Assembly: GCA_964570585.1 (NCBI GenBank)
Contig: CAZMYR010000004.1
Location: 1-64,000 of the forward strand
Reading direction: 5' to 3'
Length of the DNA: 64,000 nt
Origin: G020354945 sp964570585
GTDB lineage: Bacteria; Omnitrophota; Gorgyraeia; JABMRG01; JAFGKX01
Numbering within the stretch: the first letter of the stretch is position 1; every line of letters begins with the position of its first letter. Shown here in pieces: positions 40,773 through 50,865 of the stretch. A model generated the notes under the pieces. It was not told the DNA's origin, made no database searches, and was given only the letters and a program-made list of their open reading frames with translations. Both the position numbers and the translations under genes were made by a program.

Positions 40773-42960
40773 ATGAAAAAGATATTACCCTTTGTTAGCA
40801 TAATTACCGTAAATTACAATGGCAAACGCTTTTTAAAGGATTGTTTTGATTCACTGCTCGCCTTAAATTATCCGAAAAACAGATTAGAGATTATTATGGT
40901 TGATAATTGTTCCAGGGATGATTCGGTTGATTTTGTAAAGAAAAAATATCCTCAAGTTGAAACAATTAACAACAATGTCAATAATTATTGTAAGGCCAAT
41001 AACCTGGGTATCGCTAAATCAAAAGGCGAATATATAGCGCTGCTCAATAACGATACGAAAGTGGACAAAAATTGGTTAGTCGAGCTAATAAAGGTAATAA
41101 GCAGCGACAATAAAATTGGCGCTGCTGGCAGCAAGATTCTTTTTGAAGACGGCAGAATACAAAGTGTAGGGCACGTAGAGTTTCCATATCATTACTGGGG
41201 GGACATGGGGTTCTTAGAAAAAAACGAACACCAATACAGTAAAATCAAGCAGGTTTACAGTGCCTCTAATTGTGCTGCTTTGTATCGCAGGAAGGCATTT
41301 GATGAGGTAGGGCTATTTGATGAAGACTTTATTATGTATATGGAAGATGTCGAAATGATTTTTCGATTTAAACAAAAAGGATGGAAAATTTTTTATGTGC
41401 CGGATAGCATAGTATACCATAAATTATACGGTTCAGGCCAAAGTGTGGAAGAGCGCCAATTTTATGTTGAAAGAAATAGGTTGTTGTTTATCGCAAAGTA
41501 TTTTCCGGAAAAATTGCCTGAATTGATGTTCGGCTCAGGAGAAATATTAAGATTAAAGAAAGCGCATTTTCACGCTTTATCAATAGCTGTATTTAATAAA
41601 CTCATTAAGCATCATAGCAACAAAGCGGCGATAGACATATTTTCGCAACTTAATAAAACCATCCATAAGATAGAAGCATATGGAGATCATTGCTCACGAA
41701 TAGAATCAGAAAGAAAAGAGGGTGTAATCTCCGAAAAAGACAGACACATAGCAGACCTCACTGCCGGGATAAAAACCCGCGACGAACAACTTAAAACCCG
41801 CGACGAACAACTTAAAACCCGCGATGAACAACTTAAAACTCAACAGGGTGTAATCTCCGAAAAAGACAGACACATAGAAGACCTCACTGCCGGGATAAAA
41901 ACCCGCGACGAACAACTTAAAACCCGCGACGAANNNNNNNNNNNNNNNNNNNNNNNNNNNNNNNNNNNNNNNNNNNNNNNNNNNNNNNNNNNNNNNNNNN
42001 NNNNNNNNNNNNNNNNNNNNNNNNNNNNNNNNNTCCGAAAAAGACAGACACATAGAAGACCTCACTGCCGGGATAAAAACCCGCGACGGACAACTTGAAA
42101 CCCGCGACGGACAACTTAAAACCCAGCGGGAGGCAATCTCCGAAAAAGACAGACACATAGCAGACCTCACTGGCGAGATAAAAGTTCGCGACGAACAACT
42201 CAAAGCCCAGCAGGAGCTAATCTCCGAAAAAGACAGACACATAGCAGACCTCACCGCCTGGATAAAAACCCGTGATGAACAACTTAAAGCCCGCGACGAA
42301 CAACTTAAAACTCAACAGGGGGTAATCTCCGAAAAAGACAGACACATAGCAGACCTCACTGCCGGGATAAAAGATAAAAATGAAGAGATTATCAACCTTA
42401 AAGATGAGCTGTCTAAAATATACGATTCAGAAATCTATCGGTTTATAGTTCGCCCTATTCTTTGGCCATTCTTGTCTTTTGCCAAAAAAATAAAGAGGCC
42501 ATTTAATATATTATTTAATAAAATCCATTTGGTTTTTGCAAATTTAGGCAATGAAAAAAAGGGGGTCTGCATTGCTCAGCTATATGCAAAAGGCGTAGAG
42601 GCAAAATATATGCAAGAAAATGAATATTTTATCAAGCTTGTCCATAACGGATTTAAAAACGAGACAGCGAAGCTAGTAATTGATATTTGGCCCTATCAAA
42701 ATAGACGCCACCCTGAGAGGCATTTTGCCTATTTTGCTACGGAAATCACCCTTAAAGCCAGAGATTCGGTTATGGTCAAACTGATTTATGATTGGGAAAA
42801 GAATGCAACAATCTTGATGGGTGATAGCAAAAAACAATTGGCTGATTTTTGGCGGGGGCCAATGAAGCAGTTCGAGCTTTATACACTGGATGCGCTTATT
42901 TATAGTACAGATGACAGGCGTATAGACAGTTTAAATATATTGCAGAGGTTAAAACGGTGA
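40773..42960 (+). CDS. GT2 glycosyltransferase with a long repeat coiled coil, split by assembly gap
   Basis: The N-terminal ~270 residues are a GT2 domain: VSIITVNYNGKRFLKDCF, IIMVDNCSRDDS, ALLNNDTKVDKNW (DxD-like), and FDEDFIMYMEDVEMIFRFKQKGW. It resembles rhamnosyltransferase-type enzymes. From about 41690 comes a coiled coil of near-perfect heptads (KTRDEQL) and a longer unit (ISEKDRHIADLTAGI). 100 Ns at 41934-42033 break it, and after the gap the same repeats continue in another frame to 42420. A C-terminal region of about 180 residues (FIVRPILWPFLSFAKK, then a beta-rich end) then runs to 42960. I annotate it as a single gene because the repeats match across the gap. The coiled coil may measure chain length or hold the export complex (inference). 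Confidence 0.8.
41718..42372 (+). repeat. Nested tandem repeats encoding the coiled coil
   Basis: A 21-bp unit (ACCCGCGACGAACAACTTAA) repeats head to tail within a longer unit that opens ATCTCCGAAAAAGACAGACA. At least five long units are visible on the two sides of the gap. Repeat collapse is the probable cause of the N-run, so the real copy number is unknown. Confidence 0.9.
41934..42033. other. Assembly gap (100 N) within the repeat
   Basis: One hundred Ns, a conventional placeholder length. The repeats on both sides match each other, and the coding frame shifts across it. Confidence 0.95.
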
Positions 42961-45458
42961 AGGTATTACACATAATTCAACGGTACCCCCCAGCTATAGG
43001 GGGGGCAGAGCTTTGGTGCAGCAATATCAGTAAGTTTTTGGCGAATAAAGGCGTAATTTCAAAAGTAGCAACTATAAATTTATATAATATAGAGGAATTT
43101 TTTAAGAAGCCCCCCATTAGTCAAGAGTACATTAAACTGGGCAAGTATGATTATGATGATGGAGTATTTGTAAAAAGATATAAGTTGTGGAGTTTTTGGA
43201 CAAGAAGGTTAAACGCAAAAATAATATATTTCCTACTTTATAAGCTGAAATTAGACAGGACAGAGATCGGAGATATCTTTAAGCATAGCCCCCATTCTTT
43301 TGAAATGTATTTCAGGCTATTCAGTGAAATTAGAGATGTAGATATAGTTCATCTCCATACCCTACCATATTTTCATAATATAGTAGGTTATTTTATCGCC
43401 GGAATGTATGGGAAAAAAATTGTAATCACGCCTTATTTCCATCCTCACCATGAACATTACGAGAAGAAAATGTTTTTCAATATTATGAGAAAATCCGATG
43501 CAGTCATTGCTTTAAGCAAATATGAGAAAGATTATTTAACAAAAAAGGGCATAGACCCAGGCAAAATATATATTACTGGATGCTTTTATCGAGAAAGAAC
43601 ATATGAAAAAAGAGAGGATTTTAATAGCCTTAGGCAAAGATTATTCAAGAAATATGGGATTTGCGAGAACTCGAAAAAGATAATATTTGTTGGGATTAAG
43701 TTGTTCTACAAAGGTGTAGATACATTGATAGAGGCTGCGAAAGAGATCGGGAGTGAGGAAAATACCGACCTTTGTCTTTTCTTGGTAGGTCCGGAGGCAG
43801 CAGGATCCAATAGTAGATATTCTAATCTGGCTAATACAGGGAGATTAAAGGTAATTAATTTTGGATCGGTATCGGAGGAGGAAAAAATAAATTTGCTAAA
43901 ACTATCTGATCTATTGGTGCTGCCTTCTGAATTTGAATCTTTTGGCATAGTCTTCCTGGAAGCATGGAAGCACAAAAAGCCTGTTATAGGTTCAAACAGA
44001 GGGGCTATACCGGAGATTATTAAGGGGGCAGGATTATGTGCGGAATACGGCGATGTTAATAGCCTGAAGGAAAAGATTAAGATGATATTATTTGACAAGG
44101 AACTTGCTAAGAGATTGGGGGAGGCTGGTAAAGAAAGGATAGATAACAAGTATTCTTTAAAGAAAATCGGTAATAAGGTTTTTGATATTTATAGCAATGT
44201 GAGTAGACATAAAAGAAGAGTATTAGTCGTAAGCCATTTGTTCCCACCATACATATTAGGTGGCTCTGAAATCGTTGCCTATGAGCAATGTAAGAAACTC
44301 AAGGAAATGAATTTTGAGGTAAATATTCTCGCTGGAAGATTAAACAATACGATAAAACGATACCATATTAGCAAAGAGAAACGCGGCTTTAAGATTACGC
44401 GCATAAATTTGCACGATATAGATTTTGATTATAATTTTGCCGGTATCGATAAAAACATTCTGCAAGCAAGGTTTACAGAAGAGCTTTGTAATGTTGCACC
44501 CGATATTGTCCATTTTCATAATATATATTCTTTATCACTAAAAATGATAGATAAATGCCATAAGATGCATATTCCCATAGTAATGACCTTGCATGATTTC
44601 TGGGGGATTTGTTTTAAGAACACCCTTTTAAACGGCAACGGCTTACTGTGCAACAGGAAAGAGGGAGGGTGCATTTATTGTCAGGAGATGCTTAGATTAG
44701 ATGGAGGTGGGCGTATTACTGTTCGCGAAAGAAATACCTTATTTAGACAGTATCTCAATAATGTGGATCTGTTAATTTCCCCAAGCAGGTATTTAGCCAG
44801 TAGATTTATAGATTGTGGGATTGAAAAGGCAAAGATAAAAGTAATAAATAATGGGGTGGATATCTTCAGATTTGATAATATCAAAAAGACAAAATCTAAA
44901 GAGATCAAATTTGCATATATAGGCCAAGTTATTGAACACAAAGGCATCGAGAATTTCCTAAGGAGCATATCTTTACTAAACGATGAAGAGAAAAATAAGG
45001 TGTTTTTTCTTATAGTTGGTTCAGGAGAGAATGAATATGTCAATTATTGTAAAAAGTTGGCTAAACAGCTAGGGCTTGCTGGTCTTATAACATTTTATGG
45101 CGCTGTCGCTAACAGTAGAATAGATAGAATCTATAGAAACGTCGATGCATTAATTGTGCCATCTATCTGGCCTGAGAATTCACCCGTTGCTATTATGGAG
45201 GCCCTGGCTACGGGGACTCCGGTTCTGGCTTCAGATATCGGGGGTATACCGGAATTAATTCAGGATGGCGTAAATGGTTATTTGCATAAGCATGATGAGC
45301 CCATATCGCTAACAAAAAATATCAGAAAGATTATTGAGCATCCTGAAATATTAAGAACAATGGGAGAAGCCTGTCTTCTTAAGGCGCGCCAGAGAAATTT
45401 GGCAAATCAGGTTAAGATAATTGCCAATGAATATAGGCGTATTGTAGGTGGGAATTAA
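42957..45458 (+). CDS. Tandem GT4-GT4 glycosyltransferase fusion
   Basis: 833 residues with two complete GT-B enzymes. Module 1 (about 1-418) starts VLHIIQRYPPAIGGAELWC and has LPSEFESFGIVFLEAWKHKKPVIGS. Module 2 (about 420-833) starts VLVVSHLFPPYILGGSEIVA and has VPSIWPENSPVAIMEALATGTPVLASDIGGIPELIQDG. Both have the acceptor-side GGxE and the donor-side E(x7)E motifs, so both should be active. It would add two sugars in succession. It overlaps the previous gene by four bases (GTGA). Confidence 0.9.
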   Translation: MKVLHIIQRYPPAIGGAELWCSNISKFLANKGVISKVATINLYNIEEFFKKPPISQEYIKLGKYDYDDGVFVKRYKLWSFWTRRLNAKIIYFLLYKLKLDRTEIGDIFKHSPHSFEMYFRLFSEIRDVDIVHLHTLPYFHNIVGYFIAGMYGKKIVITPYFHPHHEHYEKKMFFNIMRKSDAVIALSKYEKDYLTKKGIDPGKIYITGCFYRERTYEKREDFNSLRQRLFKKYGICENSKKIIFVGIKLFYKGVDTLIEAAKEIGSEENTDLCLFLVGPEAAGSNSRYSNLANTGRLKVINFGSVSEEEKINLLKLSDLLVLPSEFESFGIVFLEAWKHKKPVIGSNRGAIPEIIKGAGLCAEYGDVNSLKEKIKMILFDKELAKRLGEAGKERIDNKYSLKKIGNKVFDIYSNVSRHKRRVLVVSHLFPPYILGGSEIVAYEQCKKLKEMNFEVNILAGRLNNTIKRYHISKEKRGFKITRINLHDIDFDYNFAGIDKNILQARFTEELCNVAPDIVHFHNIYSLSLKMIDKCHKMHIPIVMTLHDFWGICFKNTLLNGNGLLCNRKEGGCIYCQEMLRLDGGGRITVRERNTLFRQYLNNVDLLISPSRYLASRFIDCGIEKAKIKVINNGVDIFRFDNIKKTKSKEIKFAYIGQVIEHKGIENFLRSISLLNDEEKNKVFFLIVGSGENEYVNYCKKLAKQLGLAGLITFYGAVANSRIDRIYRNVDALIVPSIWPENSPVAIMEALATGTPVLASDIGGIPELIQDGVNGYLHKHDEPISLTKNIRKIIEHPEILRTMGEACLLKARQRNLANQVKIIANEYRRIVGGN

Positions 45459-45524
45459 GAAGGTAAACCACACCAGAAATAACGTATGCAAAATTTAAAC
45501 CAATTTATTAATTGTGATGATATT

Positions 45525-45595
45525 TATATAGGTAATTTCTAACTGGGTAGATAAATTTATAAATTATGGAAATGTCTATATAGGTAATTTCTAAC
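45525..45595 (+). repeat. Direct repeat of 19 bp before a GT2 gene
   Basis: TATATAGGTAATTTCTAAC at 45525-45543 and 45577-45595, 52 bp apart, each followed by GGGTA. The rest of this 147-bp gap is A/T-rich with no clear promoter. Confidence 0.65.
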
Positions 45596-45605
45596 GGGTA
45601 AATGT

Positions 45606-46325
45606 ATGGCTGTGAGCATTTCAGTCGTTTTTCCTATGTTTAACGAGAAAGCATATATCTGCAGGACAATTAAAGAAACCATCGATGTTTTAAAGGATAT
45701 CACAGATGATTACGAAATAATCATCGTTGATGATGCCTCGACAGATGGCTCGGGAGAGATTGCTGAAGAGCTGGCACATCAACATTCATCCATCAAGGTT
45801 GTACACCATAAAAGAAACAGGGGATTAGGGGGAAGCCTAAAGACAGGGTTTGGTTTGGCCAGTAAGCAATTTACATTATATTCTGATATGGATTTACCCT
45901 TTGATTTGAAAGAAATCCGTAAGGCGTTAGATAATATTTTTGCAGATAAGGCAGATCTGATCTGCGGTTACCGTTTAAACGCCCATAGCGAAGGGTTAAG
46001 AAGATATATCTATCACATTGTTTATAATCTCCTGGTAAGGGCTATTTTCGGGGTCTGGGTTAAAGACGTAAATTTCTCATTTAAATTAATACGAACCGAT
46101 TTGCTCAAAGAACTCAACCTTTGTTCCGAAGGCTCTTTTATTGACGCAGAGATGATAATCAGGATGCAGCGTTGCGGGGCAACGATTGTTCAGTTTCCTA
46201 CTACATATTTGCCACGCCTTAAAGGGATCTCGCGGCTGTCGAATATTAGTACTATTTTTAAGATTTTACAAGAGGCGCTTGCTTTTCATTTTGGAATACT
46301 TAAAGATGAAAATAAGCGGTCATAA
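45606..46325 (+). CDS. GT2 glycosyltransferase, dolichyl-phosphate mannosyltransferase-like
   Basis: 239 residues. DPM1-type motifs: SVVFPMFNEKAYI, IIIVDDASTDGSGEIA, HHKRNRGLGGSLKTGFGLA, LYSDMDLPFDLKEI (DxD) and a C-terminal GISRLSN. There is no membrane domain. It may load polyprenyl phosphate with a sugar for the GT39-like enzyme at 49237. Its position before a radical SAM-deacetylase fusion also recalls the HpnI-HpnJ-HpnK order of hopanoid loci. It overlaps the next gene by 20 bases. Confidence 0.88.
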   Translation: MAVSISVVFPMFNEKAYICRTIKETIDVLKDITDDYEIIIVDDASTDGSGEIAEELAHQHSSIKVVHHKRNRGLGGSLKTGFGLASKQFTLYSDMDLPFDLKEIRKALDNIFADKADLICGYRLNAHSEGLRRYIYHIVYNLLVRAIFGVWVKDVNFSFKLIRTDLLKELNLCSEGSFIDAEMIIRMQRCGATIVQFPTTYLPRLKGISRLSNISTIFKILQEALAFHFGILKDENKRS

Positions 46326-48573
46326 GCCGAAAGTAGTCTTTGTGAATCCCCCGTTGAGCCCCACCCAACGATACGGTCTATTATCCCCAGCAGGATCGGT
46401 TGAACCTCCTCTCGGTTTAGCCTATCTGGCAGCAGTAACAAGAAAAATGGGGCTTGAAACAGCTATCTTGGATACTTTGGCTTTGGGTATTGACTTAAAA
46501 GAGAGCTTGCGGCTGATTGTTGATGAGCGTCCTGATTTTCTTGCTATTACATCAACAACGATGTCAGTGAGGAGTGCCTCACAACTAGCCTTTGTGGTTA
46601 AAGAAAAAATCCCAGGTGTGAAAATTATCGTTGGTGGATGCCACTTAACTTCTCTGCCTCAGAAGACTTTGCTTGAAAACCCTTGTTTTGATATTGGAGT
46701 TATCGGAGAAGGAGAAGAGACGCTTGAAGAATTATTAAAACTGCTTATTAATGGCGGTTCATTGTCTTCAGTTGAAGGAATCGCCTTCAGGCATAATGAC
46801 CACGTTATGCTAACCTCTCCCCGTGAAAGGATCAAAAATCTGGATGGATTACCATTGCCGGCCTTTGATATTTTGCCAGAGTTAAAGCAATATTATCGTC
46901 CAGCAACGCAGAGCATAAAATATTTACCCACAACCTCTCTTGTGACTTCACGCGGATGCACAGGCCATTGCCTTTTTTGTGACAGGAAGACATTTGGCAA
47001 TGAGTTCCGGATGCATAGCGCTGAATACATTGTAGATATGATTGAAAAACTCCGAAAGGACTTCAGCATAAAAGGTATTATTTTTGAAGATGATAATTTT
47101 TTCCTTTCTCAGCGGCGGCTTCTCAATTTAGCGCAATTGCTGAAAAAAAGAAGGATAAGAATCGCCTGGTCCGCTATGAGTCGGGTAGATACAATCAACG
47201 AAGAAAAGATAAGAATTGCAAAGAGCTGCGGTTGCTGGCAGATTCTTTATGGCATAGAGACAGGGTCTCAACGGATCCTTGATTTTTATAAGAAAAGAAT
47301 CTCTCTATCTCAAATTGAAAAGATAATCCGTCTCACAAAGAGGTGTGGCATTTACACAAAAGGGTTTTTTATGCTCGGCAACCCCTTGGAATCGCACCCG
47401 ACGCTGGAAGAGACAAGAGGGTTGATTAGACGGCTGCCATTTGACGATATTTCTGTAACATATTTTACCCCCTATCCGGGGACAGAAACCTGGAATGAGA
47501 TTGACAGATTCGGAGAGTGTGAGAAGGATTGGGATAGGTTCACATGTTATGAAGTGGTCTTTGTGCCTAAGGGGCTGAAGAGACAGGAAATTACCGCTTC
47601 GCAAGCATCTATATTGGGAGAATTTTACTCTCGGCCAGGGGTGCTCTGGTCATATTTGAAGCGGTTGCGTTCTTTCTTTCAGGTTCGGGAACTGTATCGC
47701 AGCTGGCGGTCCCTTTCAAGACATTTAACCCTGCAAAAAAGGACGAAAAAGATTGTAATCAATTCCGACGATTTCGGTTTATGCGAAGGGATAAACAGGG
47801 GTGTTCTTAAGGCATTGCAGCATGGAGTGCTAAAAAGTGTTTCCATTATGCCGAGCGGCTTTGCTTTTGATTCTGCAGTAGAGATAATCAGACAAAATCG
47901 TGCCGTTGAAGTGGGGGTGCATTTATCTCTTATTGAGGCTGTACCGGTTTTATCCATGGACAGAATAAGTTCTTTAGTGAATAAATCGGGCTATTTTGTG
48001 AACAGCTTCTTCATTTTTTTCATTCGTTATATATTTGGAAAGATAAAGGGTGAACATATATACAGGGAATTGTGTGCTCAGGTTGAGAGGGTAAAAGAGG
48101 CCGGGTTTGAGATTAACCATCTCGACAGCCACCAACATATTCATCTCATGCCAGGCATATTTAGGATTGTCCTCAGGCTTGCCAAGGAATATAAGATTCC
48201 TTTTATCAGGCTTCCCTCCATACCAATAGACAACAGGTATCTTTTTGGTAAAGCGAAGGTAGGTAGAAAATTTTACCAGCTCATACTGAACTTTCTATGC
48301 TTAATATATAGACCCATCTTAAAATTGAATGGGCTTCGTTTTTCCCGTCATTGTTTTGGTTTTTTGGAGAGCGGTAATTTAAATGAAGTTGAATTGAGGG
48401 GAATTTTATCATCTTTAAAAGAAGGGCGATATGAGTTAATCTGTCATTTGGGGGAGGAGGATGACAGCCTGAGACATCTTATAGGGCACTGGGGATACCA
48501 CTGGCAACAGGAATTAGAAGTTTTAACCTCAGATAGTATCAAAGAATATATTTACCACAACGGGTGGAATTGA
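46306..48573 (+). CDS. B12-binding radical SAM enzyme fused to a YdjC/ChbG-type deacetylase
   Basis: 755 residues from the ATG at 46306; the longer frame from 46186 only overlaps the previous gene. Residues about 8-170 are a B12-binding domain (PPLGLAYLAAVTRKMGLE, GVIGEGEETLEEL). Residues about 205-420 are a radical SAM core with CTGHCLFC (about 218), then FEDDNFFLS and YGIETGSQRILDFYKK. From about 484 a YdjC-family deacetylase begins (KIVINSDDFGLCEGINRGVL), with metal ligands in EVGVHLSL and DSHQHIHLMP (about 606). HpnJ (radical SAM) and HpnK (YdjC) are separate proteins in hopanoid loci; here similar activities are joined. It probably deacetylates and rearranges or modifies an N-acetylated sugar in the glycan or a glycolipid (inference). 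Confidence 0.88.
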   Translation: MKISGHKPKVVFVNPPLSPTQRYGLLSPAGSVEPPLGLAYLAAVTRKMGLETAILDTLALGIDLKESLRLIVDERPDFLAITSTTMSVRSASQLAFVVKEKIPGVKIIVGGCHLTSLPQKTLLENPCFDIGVIGEGEETLEELLKLLINGGSLSSVEGIAFRHNDHVMLTSPRERIKNLDGLPLPAFDILPELKQYYRPATQSIKYLPTTSLVTSRGCTGHCLFCDRKTFGNEFRMHSAEYIVDMIEKLRKDFSIKGIIFEDDNFFLSQRRLLNLAQLLKKRRIRIAWSAMSRVDTINEEKIRIAKSCGCWQILYGIETGSQRILDFYKKRISLSQIEKIIRLTKRCGIYTKGFFMLGNPLESHPTLEETRGLIRRLPFDDISVTYFTPYPGTETWNEIDRFGECEKDWDRFTCYEVVFVPKGLKRQEITASQASILGEFYSRPGVLWSYLKRLRSFFQVRELYRSWRSLSRHLTLQKRTKKIVINSDDFGLCEGINRGVLKALQHGVLKSVSIMPSGFAFDSAVEIIRQNRAVEVGVHLSLIEAVPVLSMDRISSLVNKSGYFVNSFFIFFIRYIFGKIKGEHIYRELCAQVERVKEAGFEINHLDSHQHIHLMPGIFRIVLRLAKEYKIPFIRLPSIPIDNRYLFGKAKVGRKFYQLILNFLCLIYRPILKLNGLRFSRHCFGFLESGNLNEVELRGILSSLKEGRYELICHLGEEDDSLRHLIGHWGYHWQQELEVLTSDSIKEYIYHNGWN

Positions 48574-48592
48574 CAGGATTGACAACAGTATT

Positions 48593-49240
48593 ATGACCAG
48601 GACTCTCCTTAATTTTTACAAAAATAATAGCTTGCTTACTAGATTGCATGTTTGGGTTAGGCTTAAAACCTGTCCATTTTCATTAATAGAAGAGTTTATC
48701 CCAAGAAAAGGCTTGATTATAGATTATGGATGCGGACATGGAGTGTTTTCCAATATTTTATCTATTGCTTCGGCAAAGCGTGAAGTCTACGGTGTTGATA
48801 TGTCCGATGAAAAGATTGCAGAGGCGAAGAAAACCCTAAAAAGAGAAAGCGGAGTCAGATTTTCTACAGATTGTAATGTGGACGGTCTTATTAAGAATGC
48901 CAGCGGCGTAGCTATAGTGGACGTGTTATATTACCTTTCTCATAGAGAGCACCTGGAGATATTGAAGATGTTTTATGATAACTTAAGACCGGAAACAACG
49001 CTGGTTATCAAAGACCAGAATAAGTCATTTTCGATAAAGTATCTACTCCTCTATTTACAGGAATTTTTAGCTGTAAAGGTTTTTGGGATTACAAAAGCAA
49101 AGGGGTTGCATTTTTTTACAAAGGAATATTTATCCGCACTGCTTAATGATATTGGTTTCGCTGTTAAAACTGCAGATATAAGCAGGGGTTATTTCTACCC
49201 GCACCTAGTCTTTATTTGCAAAAAGAGACAAAAGATATGA
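48593..49240 (+). CDS. Class I SAM methyltransferase
   Basis: 215 residues. Motif I is LIIDYGCGHGVFSNILS, the acidic motif is VYGVDMSDEKIAEA, and VAIVDVLYYLSHREHLEIL is the substrate-side helix. It resembles methyltransferases that act on sugars or on small molecules in glycan loci. The first ATG of the GT39-like gene lies within its last codons (49237), so the two are coupled. Substrate unknown. Confidence 0.82.
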   Translation: MTRTLLNFYKNNSLLTRLHVWVRLKTCPFSLIEEFIPRKGLIIDYGCGHGVFSNILSIASAKREVYGVDMSDEKIAEAKKTLKRESGVRFSTDCNVDGLIKNASGVAIVDVLYYLSHREHLEILKMFYDNLRPETTLVIKDQNKSFSIKYLLLYLQEFLAVKVFGITKAKGLHFFTKEYLSALLNDIGFAVKTADISRGYFYPHLVFICKKRQKI

Positions 49241-50844
49241 ACGTTGTTGAAGGCGTCGAAAAGAAGAATCATTTTGCTTTTTTTGGCGTCGCCTTGCTCA
49301 TTATTATTCACATCCTTATCAACTATATCTGGCTAAAGAAAGATAACTTCCCGCTATGGTGCGATTATGGGGCGTATTTTGAAAGAAGCACCGAAATCTA
49401 CTATGCAGGTCAAACTGGGGTTGTTAATCTCATAAAGGCGGTCCTGGGGATAGGGAACTATGCCTATGCGTATAATCCCCACCGTTTTATACTCCCGCTA
49501 TTTTCTATACCGTTGTATTTCATCATGGGGTTAAGTCCTGACGCAGCAGTTATGGGCTGCAGCAGTTTTTTGACAATTGCCCTATTTTCTACATACGCAA
49601 TCGCATCGCGAATGTTTGATAAAACTACCGGATTTTTAGCTGCTTTCATCTTATCTGTATCTCCGGGCTTTTTCACATTTTACAGGAGGTTTTCGCCGGA
49701 GTTTGCAGTAATGGCGATGATTGCACTTACGGCTTATCTATTACTGCGTTCTCAAAACTTCCAGAATAGGCCCTATTCGATACTTTTTGGGATTGGCTTT
49801 GCGCTTTGTATGTTTACAAAGGAGATGGCGTTTGTTTTTATACTCCCTGTGCTATCTTATGCTGTATATAGGACAGGTATCTTCGGTATCTTTAGAAAAC
49901 ACCATTCCAAAACAGATAGAAAGGTTTTTCTCAACCTGATATTATCTCTGGTACTTCCGACCATAATGGTATCTTCAATCTACTGGCTACACAGGCATGA
50001 AATATTTTACGGGATTTTCCATATTGCCTATTCGGCCGAGGTGCGCACTATGTATGGTATGCCCATCCCTTACAGCTTAGAGGGGTTGGCCTATTATGCA
50101 TATATGATGTTTAGGTTAGGCATTCTCCCATTTTTCTGCATCTGGGTTTTTATAGGAGTTTTATTTTGTTTAATAAATAGAGGCCGCGAGAAAGGCTTAC
50201 TCTTTTCGTGGCTCATAGGCTCCTATGTACTTCTCTGCACTACCCAGACCCGGGCCTTTGAATATTCTATTCCCATTATAATACCTGCGGCAATATTGGC
50301 CTCCCATGGAATAAATAGCATAGTTAGGAGTAGTATAAAAAAGGCAATACCCATTATATTTGTTTTGGTATGGGGGGCTACCCAGCTTTACCTTACCACA
50401 TTTCCTATAGAAAGACTACCTGGCTGGATTTATTATCGAAATATAATTGTACCACCCGATGTTACGGCATATTATCCTGTTAATGAAGACTGGAAGCTGC
50501 AGGAGATTGTCAGATATATTTTATATAATAAAGACGATAAAGATAATACCACAGTGGTTCACGTAGGCGCCAATCTATATGCTTTCAGTGGGGTAACATT
50601 AAGCTATATCGCTGCTCAGGAAAGGGCAAAATTGACATTTTGTGGTTATACCACGCCGTTAAAAGAAATAATTTTATGTGATTTTGTAGTTATAAAAGAC
50701 GGAGAAGACCAGGGACTCTTTTATTCGTACAAACAGATGCACCAGCTTAAAAACGCGCTTGATGCAAGCATTGATTTTATCAAGCTGCCCAGGACGTTTT
50801 CGGTTGCAGATGGTTCAAAAGTTGAGCTTTATAAGAAGATTTAG
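49237..50844 (+). CDS. GT39-like membrane glycosyltransferase (ArnT/PMT type)
   Basis: 535 residues with about eleven hydrophobic helices from residue 13. The first periplasmic loop has WCDYGAYFERSTEIYYAG, in the place where GT39 and GT83 enzymes carry an acidic pair. FYRRFSPEFAVMAMIALTAYLLLRS and FALCMFTKEMAFVFILPVLSYA match the PMT_2/ArnT family. It uses a polyprenyl-phosphate sugar as donor on the outer face of the membrane. The GT2 at 45606 could make that donor. The last ~110 residues form a soluble domain. Confidence 0.82.
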   Translation: MNVVEGVEKKNHFAFFGVALLIIIHILINYIWLKKDNFPLWCDYGAYFERSTEIYYAGQTGVVNLIKAVLGIGNYAYAYNPHRFILPLFSIPLYFIMGLSPDAAVMGCSSFLTIALFSTYAIASRMFDKTTGFLAAFILSVSPGFFTFYRRFSPEFAVMAMIALTAYLLLRSQNFQNRPYSILFGIGFALCMFTKEMAFVFILPVLSYAVYRTGIFGIFRKHHSKTDRKVFLNLILSLVLPTIMVSSIYWLHRHEIFYGIFHIAYSAEVRTMYGMPIPYSLEGLAYYAYMMFRLGILPFFCIWVFIGVLFCLINRGREKGLLFSWLIGSYVLLCTTQTRAFEYSIPIIIPAAILASHGINSIVRSSIKKAIPIIFVLVWGATQLYLTTFPIERLPGWIYYRNIIVPPDVTAYYPVNEDWKLQEIVRYILYNKDDKDNTTVVHVGANLYAFSGVTLSYIAAQERAKLTFCGYTTPLKEIILCDFVVIKDGEDQGLFYSYKQMHQLKNALDASIDFIKLPRTFSVADGSKVELYKKI

Positions 50845-50845
50845 G

Positions 50846-50855
50846 NNNNNNNNNN
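50846..50855. other. Assembly gap (10 N)
   Basis: Ten Ns lie between the stop of the GT39-like gene and the ATG at 50866. The ribosome-binding site of the next gene may be lost in it. Confidence 0.95.
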
Positions 50856-50865
50856 GATATAAACG

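Noticed and set aside
41718..42372. CRISPR or non-coding satellite
   Set aside because: The unit lengths are multiples of three and translate as coiled-coil heptads on both sides of the gap.
46186..46305. Upstream extension of the radical SAM-deacetylase fusion
   Set aside because: It overlaps the GT2 gene in another frame and gives a non-family, low-complexity start; the ATG at 46306 leads directly into the B12-binding domain.
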